A DNA stretch of 64,000 bases from contig CM054162.1 in the NCBI GenBank assembly GCA_028751875.1, positions 1,885,344 through 1,949,343 of the forward strand, given 5' to 3'. A program made the position numbers and the translations under genes. The notes under the pieces are model-generated. The model did no database searches. It was not told the origin of the DNA and worked only from the letters and a program-made list of their open reading frames with translations. Source of the stretch: Rapana venosa. Taxonomy: Eukaryota; Mollusca; Gastropoda; Neogastropoda; Muricidae. Positions 35,166 to 45,790 of this stretch are shown piece by piece. Each line of letters opens with the position of its first letter. The stretch's first letter is position 1.

Positions 35166-35346
35166 TTGACACACATCACATCACACTCAACACACGCCAC
35201 ACACACTCACAACACAACACACTCACACACCACCACACACACACACACACACCACACAAAACACACACACCACACACACACACGCGCGCGCTCACACACA
35301 TACACTCACAACACACAAAACCCCCACCCCACACACACACGCAACA
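35166..35346. repeat. (CA)n tract
   Basis: CACA repeats with CACC/CAAC variants and a CGCGCGCG block at about 35282-35290. Confidence 0.95.
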
Positions 35347-35955
35347 AAAACACTTGTTTCTGTGACAAACTGCCTTGCAAAATCCAGACAGTGGATGATC
35401 AAATTTTTCCCCATGCGTGAAATGCTGTTACTTCTCTCCCCTTGGGCCCGCACTTCATCTTCCCGCCCTTTCTAAACCCCTTCCCCCCTAAAACCCACAC
35501 AGAAAAAAAGGAAAAAATGTTTAAATTTGAAATGTACAAAATGACGCCCAAACAACCCAAAAAACGAAGAGACAAAGAAAACAAGACGGGAAACCAAAAA
35601 ACAATCGGGTAACAGCTGTAAAATTCCCTTACATTTACAAAGAAAGCTGCTTTTTTTCGGGTTTAAATTTTTTAAAAGACAAACTTTTAAAAAATACTTC
35701 TTGTTTATGATTACGTCCCTTTATTGCTATATTTCCCCAGTATGGTTGTTTATTTTTGTGGTTTTCCCTTTTCCCTTATGTCTGAGTTTTTTTGGGTTTT
35801 TTTTTAACGTGCTTTTTATCACAACAATAAATACATATCAATTATTTTTAGTTTAGATCTGATTATGTTTCACTTTTTATTTTTTTGTTAAACTTTATTT
35901 CCAAATTTTGGGCCCACCTGTTTCTTAAAGAGGGAAGTACAAAACTTAGTACCCC
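35347..35955. other. unassigned sequence
   Basis: AT-rich, inflated T- and A-runs. No readable element until the possible LINE end at 35960. Confidence 0.35.
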
Positions 35956-35959
35956 TTTT

Positions 35960-36240
35960 CAATTTTTTTCCACAAAACTGCACCCCCTTAATCGCATCTG
36001 TCCCTTTACCGGGAACTCCCCTTTTCGTTCCCCCCCCTTCGGCGCTGAACTGTGGGGTTTTGAACTCCAGATTCAAGCAAACCATGTTTGGGTGTCCCCC
36101 TTTATCTGTGGTCCATCCTTGGAACGACCTGCCTCCTCTATCCCTTTTGGGGCCCAAAAGGGAACACCTAGTGCTGTCTAAAAACCCCCTCGAAACACTT
36201 TTAGTTTTCCCGGGCCCCCGTATCTTCCCTCATTTCATTC
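35960..36240 (+). mobile_element. possible LINE C-terminal end
   Basis: The plus strand reads FGCPPLSVVHPWNDLPPLS (36087-36143), then a KTPS..FSFPGP stretch. This matches the 'G..LWN.LP......FK..LK..LF' pattern at the end of many CR1/L2-like ORF2 proteins. Base quality is poor, so the lineage is uncertain. A TG tract follows at 36287. Confidence 0.45.
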
Positions 36241-36283
36241 TTTCACTCCAACAGCAACCCCCGATTTATCCCCCGAGTGGGGG

Positions 36284-36400
36284 TTTGTGTGTTTGCGTGT
36301 GGTGTGTGTGTGTGTGTGTGTGGGGGTGGTGTGTGTGTGTGCGTGTGTGTGTGTCCCGTGTGTGGGGGGGGGGGGGGTGGGGTGCGTCCCCTTTGTGTGT
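36284..36400. repeat. (TG)n tract with G-runs
   Basis: TG repeats with a G-run at about 36366-36378. Confidence 0.9.
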
Positions 36401-36539
36401 CTGTGTGTGCGTTTTGAATTTGGTATATGTTCCCTCTCATTCAAAAAACGGGTTTCGTGTACAATTTTTTTTTTAAAAAAAAGGCGTTCTGAAAATAAAA
36501 TTCCCGTAGTAGAAGGGAGTAGTTATTGTATTTGTAAAT

Positions 36540-36800
36540 AGTAGGGGTAGTAGTATTTTAGTTTGTAGTAGTATTGTAGTAGTAGTGATAAAGAAAGACG
36601 ATGATGATGATGATGATGAGGAGGAGGAGGAGGGGGAGGGGGAGGAGGGGGGATGGTTCCCGCTGCTGCTGCGCTGTTTCTGTTGCTGCTTTCTGGGTTT
36701 CGCTGTGTGGGAGGGGGGGTGCTGCTGCTTCTGCGCGCTGGCCCCGCTAAGCTGCTGCCTGTGTGTGCTGCTGATGATGATGATGATGATGATGATGTAA
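36540..36800. repeat. TAG, GAT, GGA and GCT trinucleotide mosaic
   Basis: The order is TAG units (36545-36585), GAT (36598-36620), GGA (36620-36650), GCTGCT-rich (36660-36770), then GAT again (36772-36797). The GCT block lies between two GAT blocks. Asp/Ala/Leu frames are by-products. Confidence 0.85.
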
Positions 36801-37685
36801 TGATGGCTTTAAACTTAGTATCTTGTTATTTCTGAAAATCCCGTTTCTTGCTTTTTTCCAAAAGTGAAAAAGCAAAGCTAAAAAGTATTTCCGTTAAGTC
36901 ACCAAAAAGGAAAAAGGGGAATTTTGTTTGTGTGGGGGGGGGGGGGGGGGGGGGGGGGGGTTGGGGGGGGGATTATTAACATTCAACAAAAACCAGACCA
37001 GCCCCAAAAACCCTAATTTAAAACATTTAAAAAAAGTAATGAAACACACAACCGGGAAAAGGGATGATTTTATGGGCTTTAAAAAAAAAAACCGGGTTTA
37101 AAAAAGGGCCATCCCTTGGGCCCCCAAACATTTCCCCCATCCCAGGGCCTTTATTGTTTTTTTCCTTTGCTATTTAAACGAGTAAGATGATAAACCCCCG
37201 GTCCCCTAAAGTAGGGGGGGCATTTATCGCACGTAAAAAAAACCTACCCGGGAAAAAAGAAAAATTTTCCCCCGGAAAAATTGTTCAGACAAAAAAAGCC
37301 ACCTTTTTTTAAAAGGGAAACAGAACACAAGCAACCTAAAAGAAAAAAAATGGGTGGGGGTGAACTTTTGGCGACGCTCTTTTTTTTTATGGGGGGGAAG
37401 CAGTCTGAATTTGAAAAAGCCCGAAACTTCTGGGCCCTGATTTAAAAAAGGAAATTTCCCCCACAAATTCCAAAACACAGAAAAGGAAGTTGAAAGCAAG
37501 GGGACCGAGAGGGCTTTGGCTAACCCGGCTTTGAAAATTGGGCGATAAATTTTTCTTTAAAGAGAACAAGGGATTGGTTTCACGGCCCAAAAAAAAGCCG
37601 GGAGCGAATCATCTTTCCCGGTTTTGGTGCAATCCCCCAAAGCACTTTTGGGTTAAGGGGTTAATTTAACGCCTCCCGTGACAAA
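36801..37685. other. unassigned sequence with a 27-bp G-run
   Basis: G-run 36934-36960 followed by TTGGGGGGGG. The rest is inflated A/C/G runs. The minus-strand frame 37224-37499 has no domain. Confidence 0.4.
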
Positions 37686-37687
37686 GA

Positions 37688-37875
37688 CAAAAAACTAAAG
37701 TGGGGACAGCCACGTCCCCACAAACATCTGGGCTGTCCAAGGAAATTTTTCCAAGGAAAAGTATAATGGGGGGACGAAGAAAAACAAAACAGAGGAAAAA
37801 AAGGGGGGGATCACCCATCGGAGGGACTAGCCTTTTTGATGGAATTTGCTACGGAAAAGAAAAAAACAAGGGGTG
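37688..37875 (+). mobile_element. LINE C-terminal tail fragment, damaged
   Basis: The blocks 'aaactaaa.tgg', 'caaacatctgg.ctgtccaa', 'ggaaaagta' and 'gatggaatttgctac' line up with 28835-28985 in order. It is the same LINE tail, with substitutions mostly producing homopolymers. No further coding is readable. Confidence 0.65.
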
Positions 37876-38174
37876 ATAAAAATGCTGCAAAACTTCATTA
37901 AAGTTAGGGGGTTGACAGAAACAAGGGGAAAAAAGGGAGATGGGAAAAAACAAGCCAAAAACTTTTAAATAAAATGGGTTTTGATAGTGGAGTTGGAAAA
38001 AAATTGTAACGGAAAAAAGAAAAAAAACAAGATTAAAAGTGCTTTGGTTTTGGGTATTTTTTTTGGTAAAAACAAAGCATTTTTTTTTGATGGGGAAAAA
38101 CATTAGCTTTGGGTTTGTTGTTGTGTTTTTTTGGATCGGGTGTGGCTTAAAAAACCCCAAACAAACTTTGTGTC

Positions 38175-38565
38175 TGATTTTTTCCTTCGTGCCTCCCTCT
38201 GCCCTCTGTCAATGTGTCTCCCCTTTTTGTTTTTTCTGTCTCTGTCAGTTACTTGCCTCTGTTTCGCCTTGTCTTGTTTGTGGGGTTCGTCTTTTGTCTG
38301 CTGTCTGTCTATGTGTCTGTTTGCTTCTCTCTTTCTTTGTTTGACTTCCCTGCTGTTGCCTGTTGTCTGTCTCATCTGTGATCTCTTCCTGCTGTCCCCA
38401 TGTTCTGTCTCTATCCATGTCTGTCTTTTGTGCCCTTGTCTCTGCTCTCTATCTCTGAAAACTCTGTCTTGTATCTCTGTCTTTGATAATGTCTCGTCTC
38501 TCTGTCTCTGTATCTCTGTTTTGATTATATGTCTCTGTCCCCCTTTGTCTCCTCCGTTGTTGCCT
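38175..38565. repeat. CTGT/CTCT-rich tract
   Basis: Interrupted TCTGTC and TGTCTC words. The plus-strand Cys/Leu/Ser frame (38131-38649) is a translated microsatellite. Confidence 0.7.
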
Positions 38566-38799
38566 TGGGAAAGGATGACCCATTTAAAAAAATGCTACAC
38601 ACAAGAAGGAGGGAAAAAAAAATACACGATGCTTATTCCGTTTCCTTGAAAAAAAAAGAATAAAACAACATAATTTTAATATCAATAATATATTTCTTTA
38701 GAAAGACTGGTCTGGAAGTTTTTAAAATAAAACTGATCCTGCAGGGTAGACATAAAACCTGCTTTGTTTGGGTGGGAAGGAGACTTGTAAAAAAACGAT

Positions 38800-39190
38800 C
38801 GTTCCCGCTTGTCTGTCCGTTCGTTATCTCTGTCTGTCTGTTGACTGTGTGTTGCGTCTGTCTTCTGACTGTGTGTCTGCCTGTGTGTCTGTCTGTCTGA
38901 CGTTTTACTGTCTGTGTGTCTGTCTGTTTGGTGTTTTTGTCTGTCTGTTTTACTGTGTGTATGCCGTCAGCCTTCTTCGAACTGTCTGTTTGCTTACTTT
39001 GATGTATTTTTGTTGTTGGGTTGCCTCTGTCCTTTTTCCCTCCTGTTTGTTTCTGTTTTTTGACGTTCTTTATCTGTCTTCTTTCTGCGCTCTCTGTCTC
39101 TCTGTCCTCTCTCTTCTCTCTCTCTCTCTCTCTCCCCTCTCTCTCTCTTTTCCCCCTCTCTTTCTCTCTCTCTCTCTTTTTCTTTTTTTA
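38800..39190. repeat. CTGT then (CT)n tract
   Basis: TCTGTCTG units (38810-39060) grade into CTCTCT (39095-39180). Confidence 0.8.
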
Positions 39191-40005
39191 ACGTATGCTA
39201 CATCAAGCATTAACCCCAAAAATACTCGCAGCAACCCCGGCAAACTCCCCTATTTCCCCCAATCAACCAGAGGGCACAAGTTAAAGCTCCTCACCCCCCT
39301 TCTAAAAAAGGAATTTTTTCCTTATTTAATTACTTAAACTTAATTTCTTTATGAAACACAAATCAGCCTATACATCGCAAATACATTTTGGAGGGGACAA
39401 TTCCCCAGTGTTCACTGGTTTCAGTCATGACAACGAAACAGGAACTTTCCACATTTTGTAACACAGCCTGCATCCTTTTTTTGAGGAGGGCCACCTCCAG
39501 GGTATAGGGGGGTGGGGGAAGAGGGGGGCGAGGGGGGGGGGTATGCAGAATGTTCTCTCTTCTTCCTGTCTCCTCCGCGACTCCTGCCGAAGGTTCAGCA
39601 TCTCGCAGCCAGGTCTGGGTGTAGGTCACCCATGTTAAAGCATTCACCCGGGAATGAACTGGCCCGTAATCCTGCGACACAAGGCAAAAGGACTGTATAC
39701 GTTAAAGAATTGAATTCATTTTGAGTTTAGTGCTGTACTCACCCTGTATCTCCACGAGGGTCCATTCATTAAAGGTCACCCTACCGTGTTATTAGTTACA
39801 CTTTCTTTTATAATCATATCTTATTTCCATCCTATTGTTTAGCTTCTTGTACCACTTACTTGTATGTATTTGTCCTTTATTTATTAATTATTTATGTATG
39901 TATTCATCTTATTAAATTTGTTTATTTATTTATTTACTTACTTAATTTTTCTTTTGGTTTGTACTCTTTGTTGTTTCACTTCTTATTTATTTCCCTAGTT
40001 TCGTT
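39191..40005. other. unassigned sequence
   Basis: G-rich part at 39507-39545. 39850-39990 is rich in TTTA/ATTT words just before the LINE. No gene seen. The open frame 39363-39680 (minus) has no recognisable domain. Confidence 0.4.
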
Positions 40006-41912
40006 CGAAAAAATGAAACAAAAGAAAGAGCAGAACAATATAGGGCAGTCAACAAAAGAATCAGGAAGTCCATGACGGAGGCAAAAGAGAAATGGATCGG
40101 TGAACAGTGCCAAGACATTGAAGAGAACATCAAGAAAAACAATAGCAAGAAAGCATATCAGCTAGTGAAAGACCTGACTAGCACGAAACAGAGAAAAGGT
40201 TTAACAATCCAAGACAAAAATGGGAAGTGTCTCACTGACGACCAGGATATTCTGAACAGATGGACAGAATACTGCTCCGACCTGTATAACTATAGAACCG
40301 CAGGAGATCCAGAAGTCCTTAATTACCCGAAAGCAAAGACACAGACAGTCACCCTATCCTCCGAGAAGAAGTGGAAACAGCAGTCAGATCGCTGAAAAAG
40401 GGGAAGTCAGCAGGGGCTGACAACATTCCAGCTGAGCTGGTCCAAGCTGGAGGGAAGCCATGATCAGCGCCCTACTAAGAATCCTGCAACAAGATCTGGC
40501 AGACAGGAAAATGGCCAACACCATGGACGCAGTCACTCATCATCACCTCCCCAAGAAAGGAAATCTACAACAATGCCATAATTACCGCACAATCAGCCTC
40601 ATATGTCACCCAAGTAAGGTCATGCTGCAGATAATATTGAATAGACTGAAGCCACAAGCAAGACCATCATTGCTGAGGAACAAGCAGGTTTCAGAGCAGG
40701 GCGCAGCACAACAGAACAGATATTCAACCTCAGAATACTATGTGAGCGGTACCTTCAACATCAACAAGACCTTTACCACGTATTCATCGATTTTAAGAAG
40801 GCATTTGACAGGGTGTGGCATGCAGCTTTGTGGGCAACCATGAATTTGTACAGCATCAATGCAAACCTGATCAGAGTCATCAAACAGCTGTACAGCGAGG
40901 CCACCAGTGCAGTGTACTTTCAACAACAACATTGGAGAATGGTTTCGAACAACAGTTGGAGTAAGGCAGGGCTGTCTACTCTCACCCACTCTTTTCAACA
41001 TCTTCCTTGAAGAATCATGGCTGATGCACTGGAACATCATGAAGGATCAGTCAGCATCGCTGGCAGAACGATCACAAACCTCCGCCTCGCAGATGACATT
41101 GATGGAATAGCAGATCAGAAAAAGAGCTTGCCAGCCTAACAGAACACTTGGATAAGGCCTCCAAAACATACGGCATGGAAATCAGTGCAGAGAAGACCAA
41201 CTGATGGGCTAATAACACCAACGGCATTAGCACTGATATCAGGGTTAATGACCAGAAGCTGGAAACAGTTCAAAGCTTCAAGTACCTGGGAGCCATTGTA
41301 TCAGACCAGGGATCCAAGCCAGAAGTAGTATGCAGGACTGCACAGACAATAACAGCTTTGTCAAAACTAAACACCATCTGGAGAGATAAGAATATCTCAC
41401 TTATCTCCAAGATCAGACTAATGCGCTCCCTTGTCATATCCATATTTCTGTATGCCTGTGAATCATGGACCCCGATTGCAGATTTGGAGAGAAGAGTACA
41501 GGCAGTGGAGATGAGATGCTTTCGGAGACTCCTTGGCATCTCCTACAAAGACCACATAAGCAACGAAAGCGTGCATAACAGAATCCAGCAAACCATTGGA
41601 CCCTATGAGAACCTTCTAACGATCGTGAAAAAGCGTAAACTTAAGTGGTATGGGCATGTCACAAGATCCCAAGGAATTACAAAGACAGTTTTGCAAGCAC
41701 TGTCCAAGGAGGAAGAAGAAGAGGCAGACCAAGGAAAGCTGGGAGGATAACATCAGTGAATGGAACAGGCCTAGAACTCAACAAAACCCTGAGAAAGGCA
41801 GAACAGAGAGAGGAATGGAGGGAACTGGTTGCTGAGTCTTTGAGGGTGCCCCCACGGTCGTCAGACTACGGGACAGATAGAGAGATAGAGAGAGTTTTGT
41901 TCATAAGTATAA
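40006..41912 (+). pseudogene. best-preserved LINE: linker, RT and C-terminal tail
   Basis: The plus strand reads almost continuously with a few frame changes (about 40390, 40450, 40650, 40750, 40960, 41010, 41120, 41700). The linker has YQLVKDLTSTKQRKG (40156-40200) and RWTEYCSDLYNY (40258-40294). RT blocks: KGKSAGADNIPAELVQAGG (40397-40453), AGFRAGRSTTEQI (about 40687-40725), FIDFKKAFDRVWH (40781-40820), TTVGVRQGCLLSPTLFNIF (40950-41008), LRLADDIDGIAD (41080-41115) and KYLGAIVSDQGS (41281-41316). The tail has RSLVISIFLYACESW (41425-41468), RKLKWYGHVTRSQG (41636-41677) and a basic GGRRRGRPRK stretch near 41712. The catalytic LADD is intact. The endonuclease is absent, so the copy is 5'-truncated. 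Such ORFs are often mis-annotated as host genes. I do not assign the clade. Confidence 0.9.
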
Positions 41913-42675
41913 CTTGACAAGTTCAAGTTTCAGTACATTTCCAATGATAAAATCGTAGCTTATTACTTCTCAGTCACACCTGCCTGGCTTAATGGAAGTA
42001 ATCAATCATGAGGTGCCAGACCTGTACCGCCCAAAGGCAAAAGTGACGAAGTCCTTGTTTTGACTTTACAACAACAACTTGGGTGAGTACAGCTGAATCA
42101 TTATATACATCACCATCAATTAGTGATGAGAGAATACAGGTCATGCCAGCTGGAGAGGGGTAATCCTTTTACATCTAATTATAGACAACCTAGCCCCTAC
42201 TGCATGTTTAGGGAAAGGGTTACACTAATAAAAAAAAAAGAATATGTGTAGCAACTTAACAGTAAGCCTGGCCTCCTTTCAACAAAAACGACAACAGTTA
42301 CTGTACACCGCCACAAATTCTGGTGCACATGCCCCATAAAATCGATACATACGCCCCACCCAAACATTACGCACATGACATATCCTGAAATTGTATTTGT
42401 GTCTAATGAAGATGGGTCCTATTAAAGGCAATGCCGGATGAAACAAAGTATATTCAATCATAACTGTATTCCATATAAACCATGTTGAAATGCATTAGTT
42501 TTGAATCCAGATTTGTCGATACTATAAAAAGTAAACATGTTGGAAATACCACTGCTCTGGTGCAGATTAGACAACACTTGTTCACAGCAGTATGTTATGT
42601 CACATTATACCTGTCTGTCTTTTACGCTTTTCTCACAGAATCTCTCTTAGCATTGCCATTTATCAGCTCTCGCTC
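41913..42675. other. unassigned sequence
   Basis: AT-rich sequence after the LINE. No exon or shared repeat recognised. The frame at 42279-42461 (minus) has no domain. Confidence 0.4.
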
Positions 42676-42679
42676 TCAT

Positions 42680-42726
42680 CCTCTATCTCTCACTCTCTCT
42701 CTCTTTTCTTTCTTTTTTCTCTCTCT

Positions 42727-42794
<68 letters not shown>

Positions 42795-42832
42795 CACACA
42801 CACACACACACCCCAACACACACACACACACA
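42680..42832. repeat. (CT)n-(CA)n compound tract
   Basis: CT repeats to about 42793, then CA repeats to 42832. Confidence 0.95.
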
Positions 42833-43834
42833 CCGGGCAGGCAGTAATGGGTCTCTGTCCAAACAAATTGCCCTGGCTCTCTGAACGGTTTCAGATCAAT
42901 GTTTACTCAGGCAGCTAATGCTGTTACTTTTCGGTTGGCTTCTTCAATTATTGAGGGAGGGGGGGAGGGAGGAAAAAAACAGTCTGTGTTCACATCATTG
43001 GGTGTTGATGCCATTTTAAAACTGAAGACGGGTTTGTAGGAATTATTCAGTACTTAGTATGTCTGTTGATATTTGGTTTAAACATGGTTATATTCAATAT
43101 TCACACAAAATAAGCAAACACCATCAATACAACAGGGAAATGCACCAAGCTACAGCTTTTGTGACCACCCCCCCCCCCACGAGGAGTTAATATAGGATGC
43201 TTATGCAGACAAGTCAAAAATATATAAATCAAACAATTGCCATATATACAACACCATTACACAAAAATTGAAGAAAATATACAATACCAAATTGAATTAA
43301 ACAGAAAGTGTAACAAAATGCACACACTCTAGGAAGCATTAGGAAAATAGGAATAACAACAGGACAGAGCAGAAACTGTTCATATTAGCCCAATAATGTC
43401 ACACTTTTACACTTCAACACAGGGAGAAAGACGAAGAAGAGTACTCCATCGCAGAACCGTTTACTTTATTTACTTTTATATAATAAAATCTGTTTGATCT
43501 GTCAATCAATTCATGCACTGTTTTGATAATGTTTATGTTATCATCAAAGCTTAATTGTCTGTCCCCACATAAAAAAGGTATTTACACTCTTCTCGTCTGG
43601 TTTAAGGGTATGGACTGTTTGACGACGAACAGTTAAAGAATATGGACAGTGAAGAAGGAAATGTTTAGCTGTAAAATACTGATATTTACATCATGGTGTG
43701 TTGATTTGCTCATACATGTACGTATTTGCTCTTACCTGTTCTTTTCTGTGGGGTATACGAGGTGGGGGGGGGGGGAGGGGAACTGCCTAGTACGTTGTAA
43801 AAATAGCATATATCACCTTCTGGAAATGCTGTGA
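42833..43834. other. unassigned sequence
   Basis: AT-rich with G- and C-runs (about 42958-42965, 43168-43178, 43765-43775). No gene or repeat family recognised until repeat B. Confidence 0.4.
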
Positions 43835-44092
43835 TAGGAATTCCTTCTTTTCTATCCCTCTCTTTGTTTCTTCCTTGTTCCTTTCCTTCCTGTCACCTCC
43901 TTGTTGTTGTTTTTTGCTTTCTTTGTCCATTCTCCTGCTTTGTTTCAGAAACAATTACAAGGTTACACATCTCTACCACCACAAAGTCGATGCTCTGAAG
44001 TTGACTTTTCAGGCGCCTAACGGCAGCACAATGCAGTGTTGCTTCTGTGACAGACAACAACAGCTGCTGTCTGTGTTTTCGACGACGGCAAC
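43835..44092 (+). mobile_element. dispersed repeat B, copy 2
   Basis: Contains the B blocks in order: 'ttctggaaatgctgtg', a pyrimidine-rich middle ending 'tccattctcctgctttg', 'tcaggcgcctaacggcagc' and 'agacaacaacagctgctgtc'. It closely parallels copy 3 at 49965-50235 and is followed at once by a GAA array. Confidence 0.8.
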
Positions 44093-44094
44093 GG

Positions 44095-44265
44095 CAGCGA
44101 AGACGAAGAAGAAGAAGAAGAAGAAAAGAAGAAGAGAGAAGAAGAAGAAGAAGAAGAAGAAGAAGAAGAAGAAGAAGAAGAAGAAGAAGAAGAAGAAGAA
44201 GAGAAGCATCATCAACAACAACAGCAACAACAACAACAACAGCAACATCAACAAGAAACATTTAA
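44095..44265 (+). repeat. (GAA)n-(CAA)n array at a repeat B tail
   Basis: GAAGAA to about 44205, then CAACAA/CATCAA to 44262. It starts within a few bases of the end of repeat B copy 2. Confidence 0.95.
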
Positions 44266-44354
44266 TTAAATTTTCAGTTGATTTACAGTTTCGTGTTCTA
44301 TTGCAGTGGGTGTGAGTTTTTTTGTTTATTTTAGCAATGCTGATATTATTTTGG

Positions 44355-44485
44355 TTTTCTTCTCTGAGCGCTCAGACAGCTACCTGTGTTGTCTGTCATA
44401 TGACCGAACACGCTTTGTGCTGCAGTTAAGCGCCTCACAGTGTCAGGCCCAGCGCATCCGACTTCGGCCTGATTTTAACATTTTG
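44355..44485 (-). mobile_element. dispersed repeat B, inverted copy
   Basis: Reverse-complement reading gives 'gaagtcggatgcgctgggcc', 'gaggcgcttaactgcagc' and 'gacagacaac..gctgtctgagcgc', the 3' core of repeat B. With copy 2 it forms an inverted pair around the GAA/CAA array. Confidence 0.75.
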
Positions 44486-44544
44486 TTTTGTTGTTGTTTT
44501 CTGGGTCAGAGCCCCGGGATCTACCCCTAGTTGTTATGTTTTCA

Positions 44545-44612
44545 GCATGCAGCCATTCTGCCCACCGCTTAGGTAGCTGCATTCCGACCTCGGGGACCAC
44601 GTTGCCTTATGA
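44545..44612 (-). mobile_element. SINE-C fragment
   Basis: Holds the reverse complement of the SINE-C core ('ggtagctgcattccgac' on plus, with 'gcccacc' before it). The tRNA-like head is not readable here. Confidence 0.6.
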
Positions 44613-44696
44613 GTGTGCTTTTATTTTCTCATTTGTAAGTGCTTTTTGTTAACTGTTATTTTGCTCCATTGTTAAGCTGGTTTGCCTTTTCGTTTT

Positions 44697-45432
44697 TCCA
44701 ACACAGAGTTTATTGCTTGGCTTTAATAGTGTTCTTTTCTCCAACAAACAGGTTATTACTTGGCTTTAGTAGTGTTCTTTTCTCCAACAAACAGGTTATT
44801 ACTGGGCTTTAATAGTTTTTGTTTCTCCAACAAACAGGTTATTACTTGACTGTAATGGTGTTTGTTTCTCCAACAAACAGGTTACTACTTGGCTTTCATA
44901 GTTTTTGTTTCTCCAACAAACAGGTTATTACTTGAGTTTAATAGTTTTTGTTTCTCCAAGACACAGGTTATTACTTGGCTTTAATAGTGTTCTTTTCTCC
45001 AACAAACAGGTTACTACTTGGCTTTAATAGTGTTCTTTTCTCCAACAAACAGGTTATTACTTGACTGTAATGGTGTTTGTTTCTCCAACAAACAGGTTAT
45101 TACTTGACTGTAATGGTGTTTGTTTCTCCAACAAACAGGTTATTACTTGACTGTAATGGTGTTTGTTTCTCCAACAAACAGGTTATTACTTGACTGTAAT
45201 GGTGTTTGTTTCTCCAACAAACAGGTTTTTAAACTTTGACTGTAATGGTGTTTGTTTTCTCCAACAAAAGGTTATTACTTGACTGTAATGGTGTTTGTTT
45301 CTCCAACAAACAGGTTATTACTTGACTGTAATGGTGTTTGTTTCTCCAACAAACAGGTTATTACTTGGCTTTAATAGTTTTCTTTTCTCCAACAAACAGG
45401 TTACTACTTGGCTTTCATAGTTTCCGTTCCTC
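44697..45432. repeat. 43-bp satellite, about 17 units, hairpin-capable
   Basis: 'caaacaggttattactt' recurs every 43 bp (starts of GGTT at 44751, 44794, 44837 and 44880). In the main subtype (45055-45360) the arm AACAAACA pairs with TGTTTGTT and ATTAC with GTAAT around TTGACT, so each unit can fold into a 13-pair hairpin with one internal loop. A second subtype with CTTTAATAG and TTCTTTT near both ends folds less well. The array directly continues from the 3' end of SINE-C copy 3 on the minus strand. Confidence 0.95.
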
Positions 45433-45790
45433 GGCTCTGAAGTTCATCAACGCTGAACTGTTCGGCACATGACCATTTGCCCACCATAAAGGTAGCCGCA
45501 TTCCGACTGACGGGATGTATGCTGGGTATGTTCGTGTTTCTGTAATCCACCAAATGCTGACATGAATTGCCAGATCTCAACACGCATACGCTATATGACA
45601 GTTTTATTGTGTACATTCAAGAAAAGAAACACGGCACTGGCAGGTTTGTATCTGGGAGAACAGTGAAAAACACATCACCTTTTTTCACCAGATTGTCGAG
45701 ATTGGAACGCACAGCTTCCTGGACTCCCTGGATTGAAGTGGAGCGGTCTTAACCACTCGGCTCTGGTGTCCTGTCGGCCTCAATCTAGCT
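45425..45790 (-). mobile_element. SINE-C, copy 3, full-length-like
   Basis: The minus strand starts at about 45768 with 'gccgagtggttaagac', a tRNA-Leu/Ser-type box A, and has 'cgttccaatctcg' as a weak box B at about 45692-45705. A body follows to the core 'gtcggaatgcggctacctt' (45491-45509) and 'catgtgccgaacagttcagc' at 45451-45470. It then runs into the 43-bp array. The head suggests RNA polymerase III transcription. Mobilisation would need a LINE. Confidence 0.75.

Larger units (their letters stand above)
28440..38800. other. block of homopolymer-inflated, probably low-quality sequence
   Basis: Runs of AAAA, CCCC, GGGG and TTTT are far commoner than in flanking sequence, often as stacked blocks such as GGGGTTTTCCCC (e.g. 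30580-31000, 32240-32460, 34130-34330, 37060-37330). Recognisable repeats inside are damaged in the same way. The LINE tail at 37690 differs from its relative at 28840 mainly by bases changed to match a neighbour. I infer poor base calling or gap filling. Coding calls here should not be trusted. Confidence 0.7.

Noticed and set aside
44697..45432. CRISPR-like array of 43-bp units
   Set aside because: Head-to-tail satellite without variable spacers, and no associated genes.
45690..45785. A functional tRNA-Leu or tRNA-Ser gene on the minus strand
   Set aside because: Box A is good but box B is weak and the sequence continues into the SINE-C body shared with other copies.
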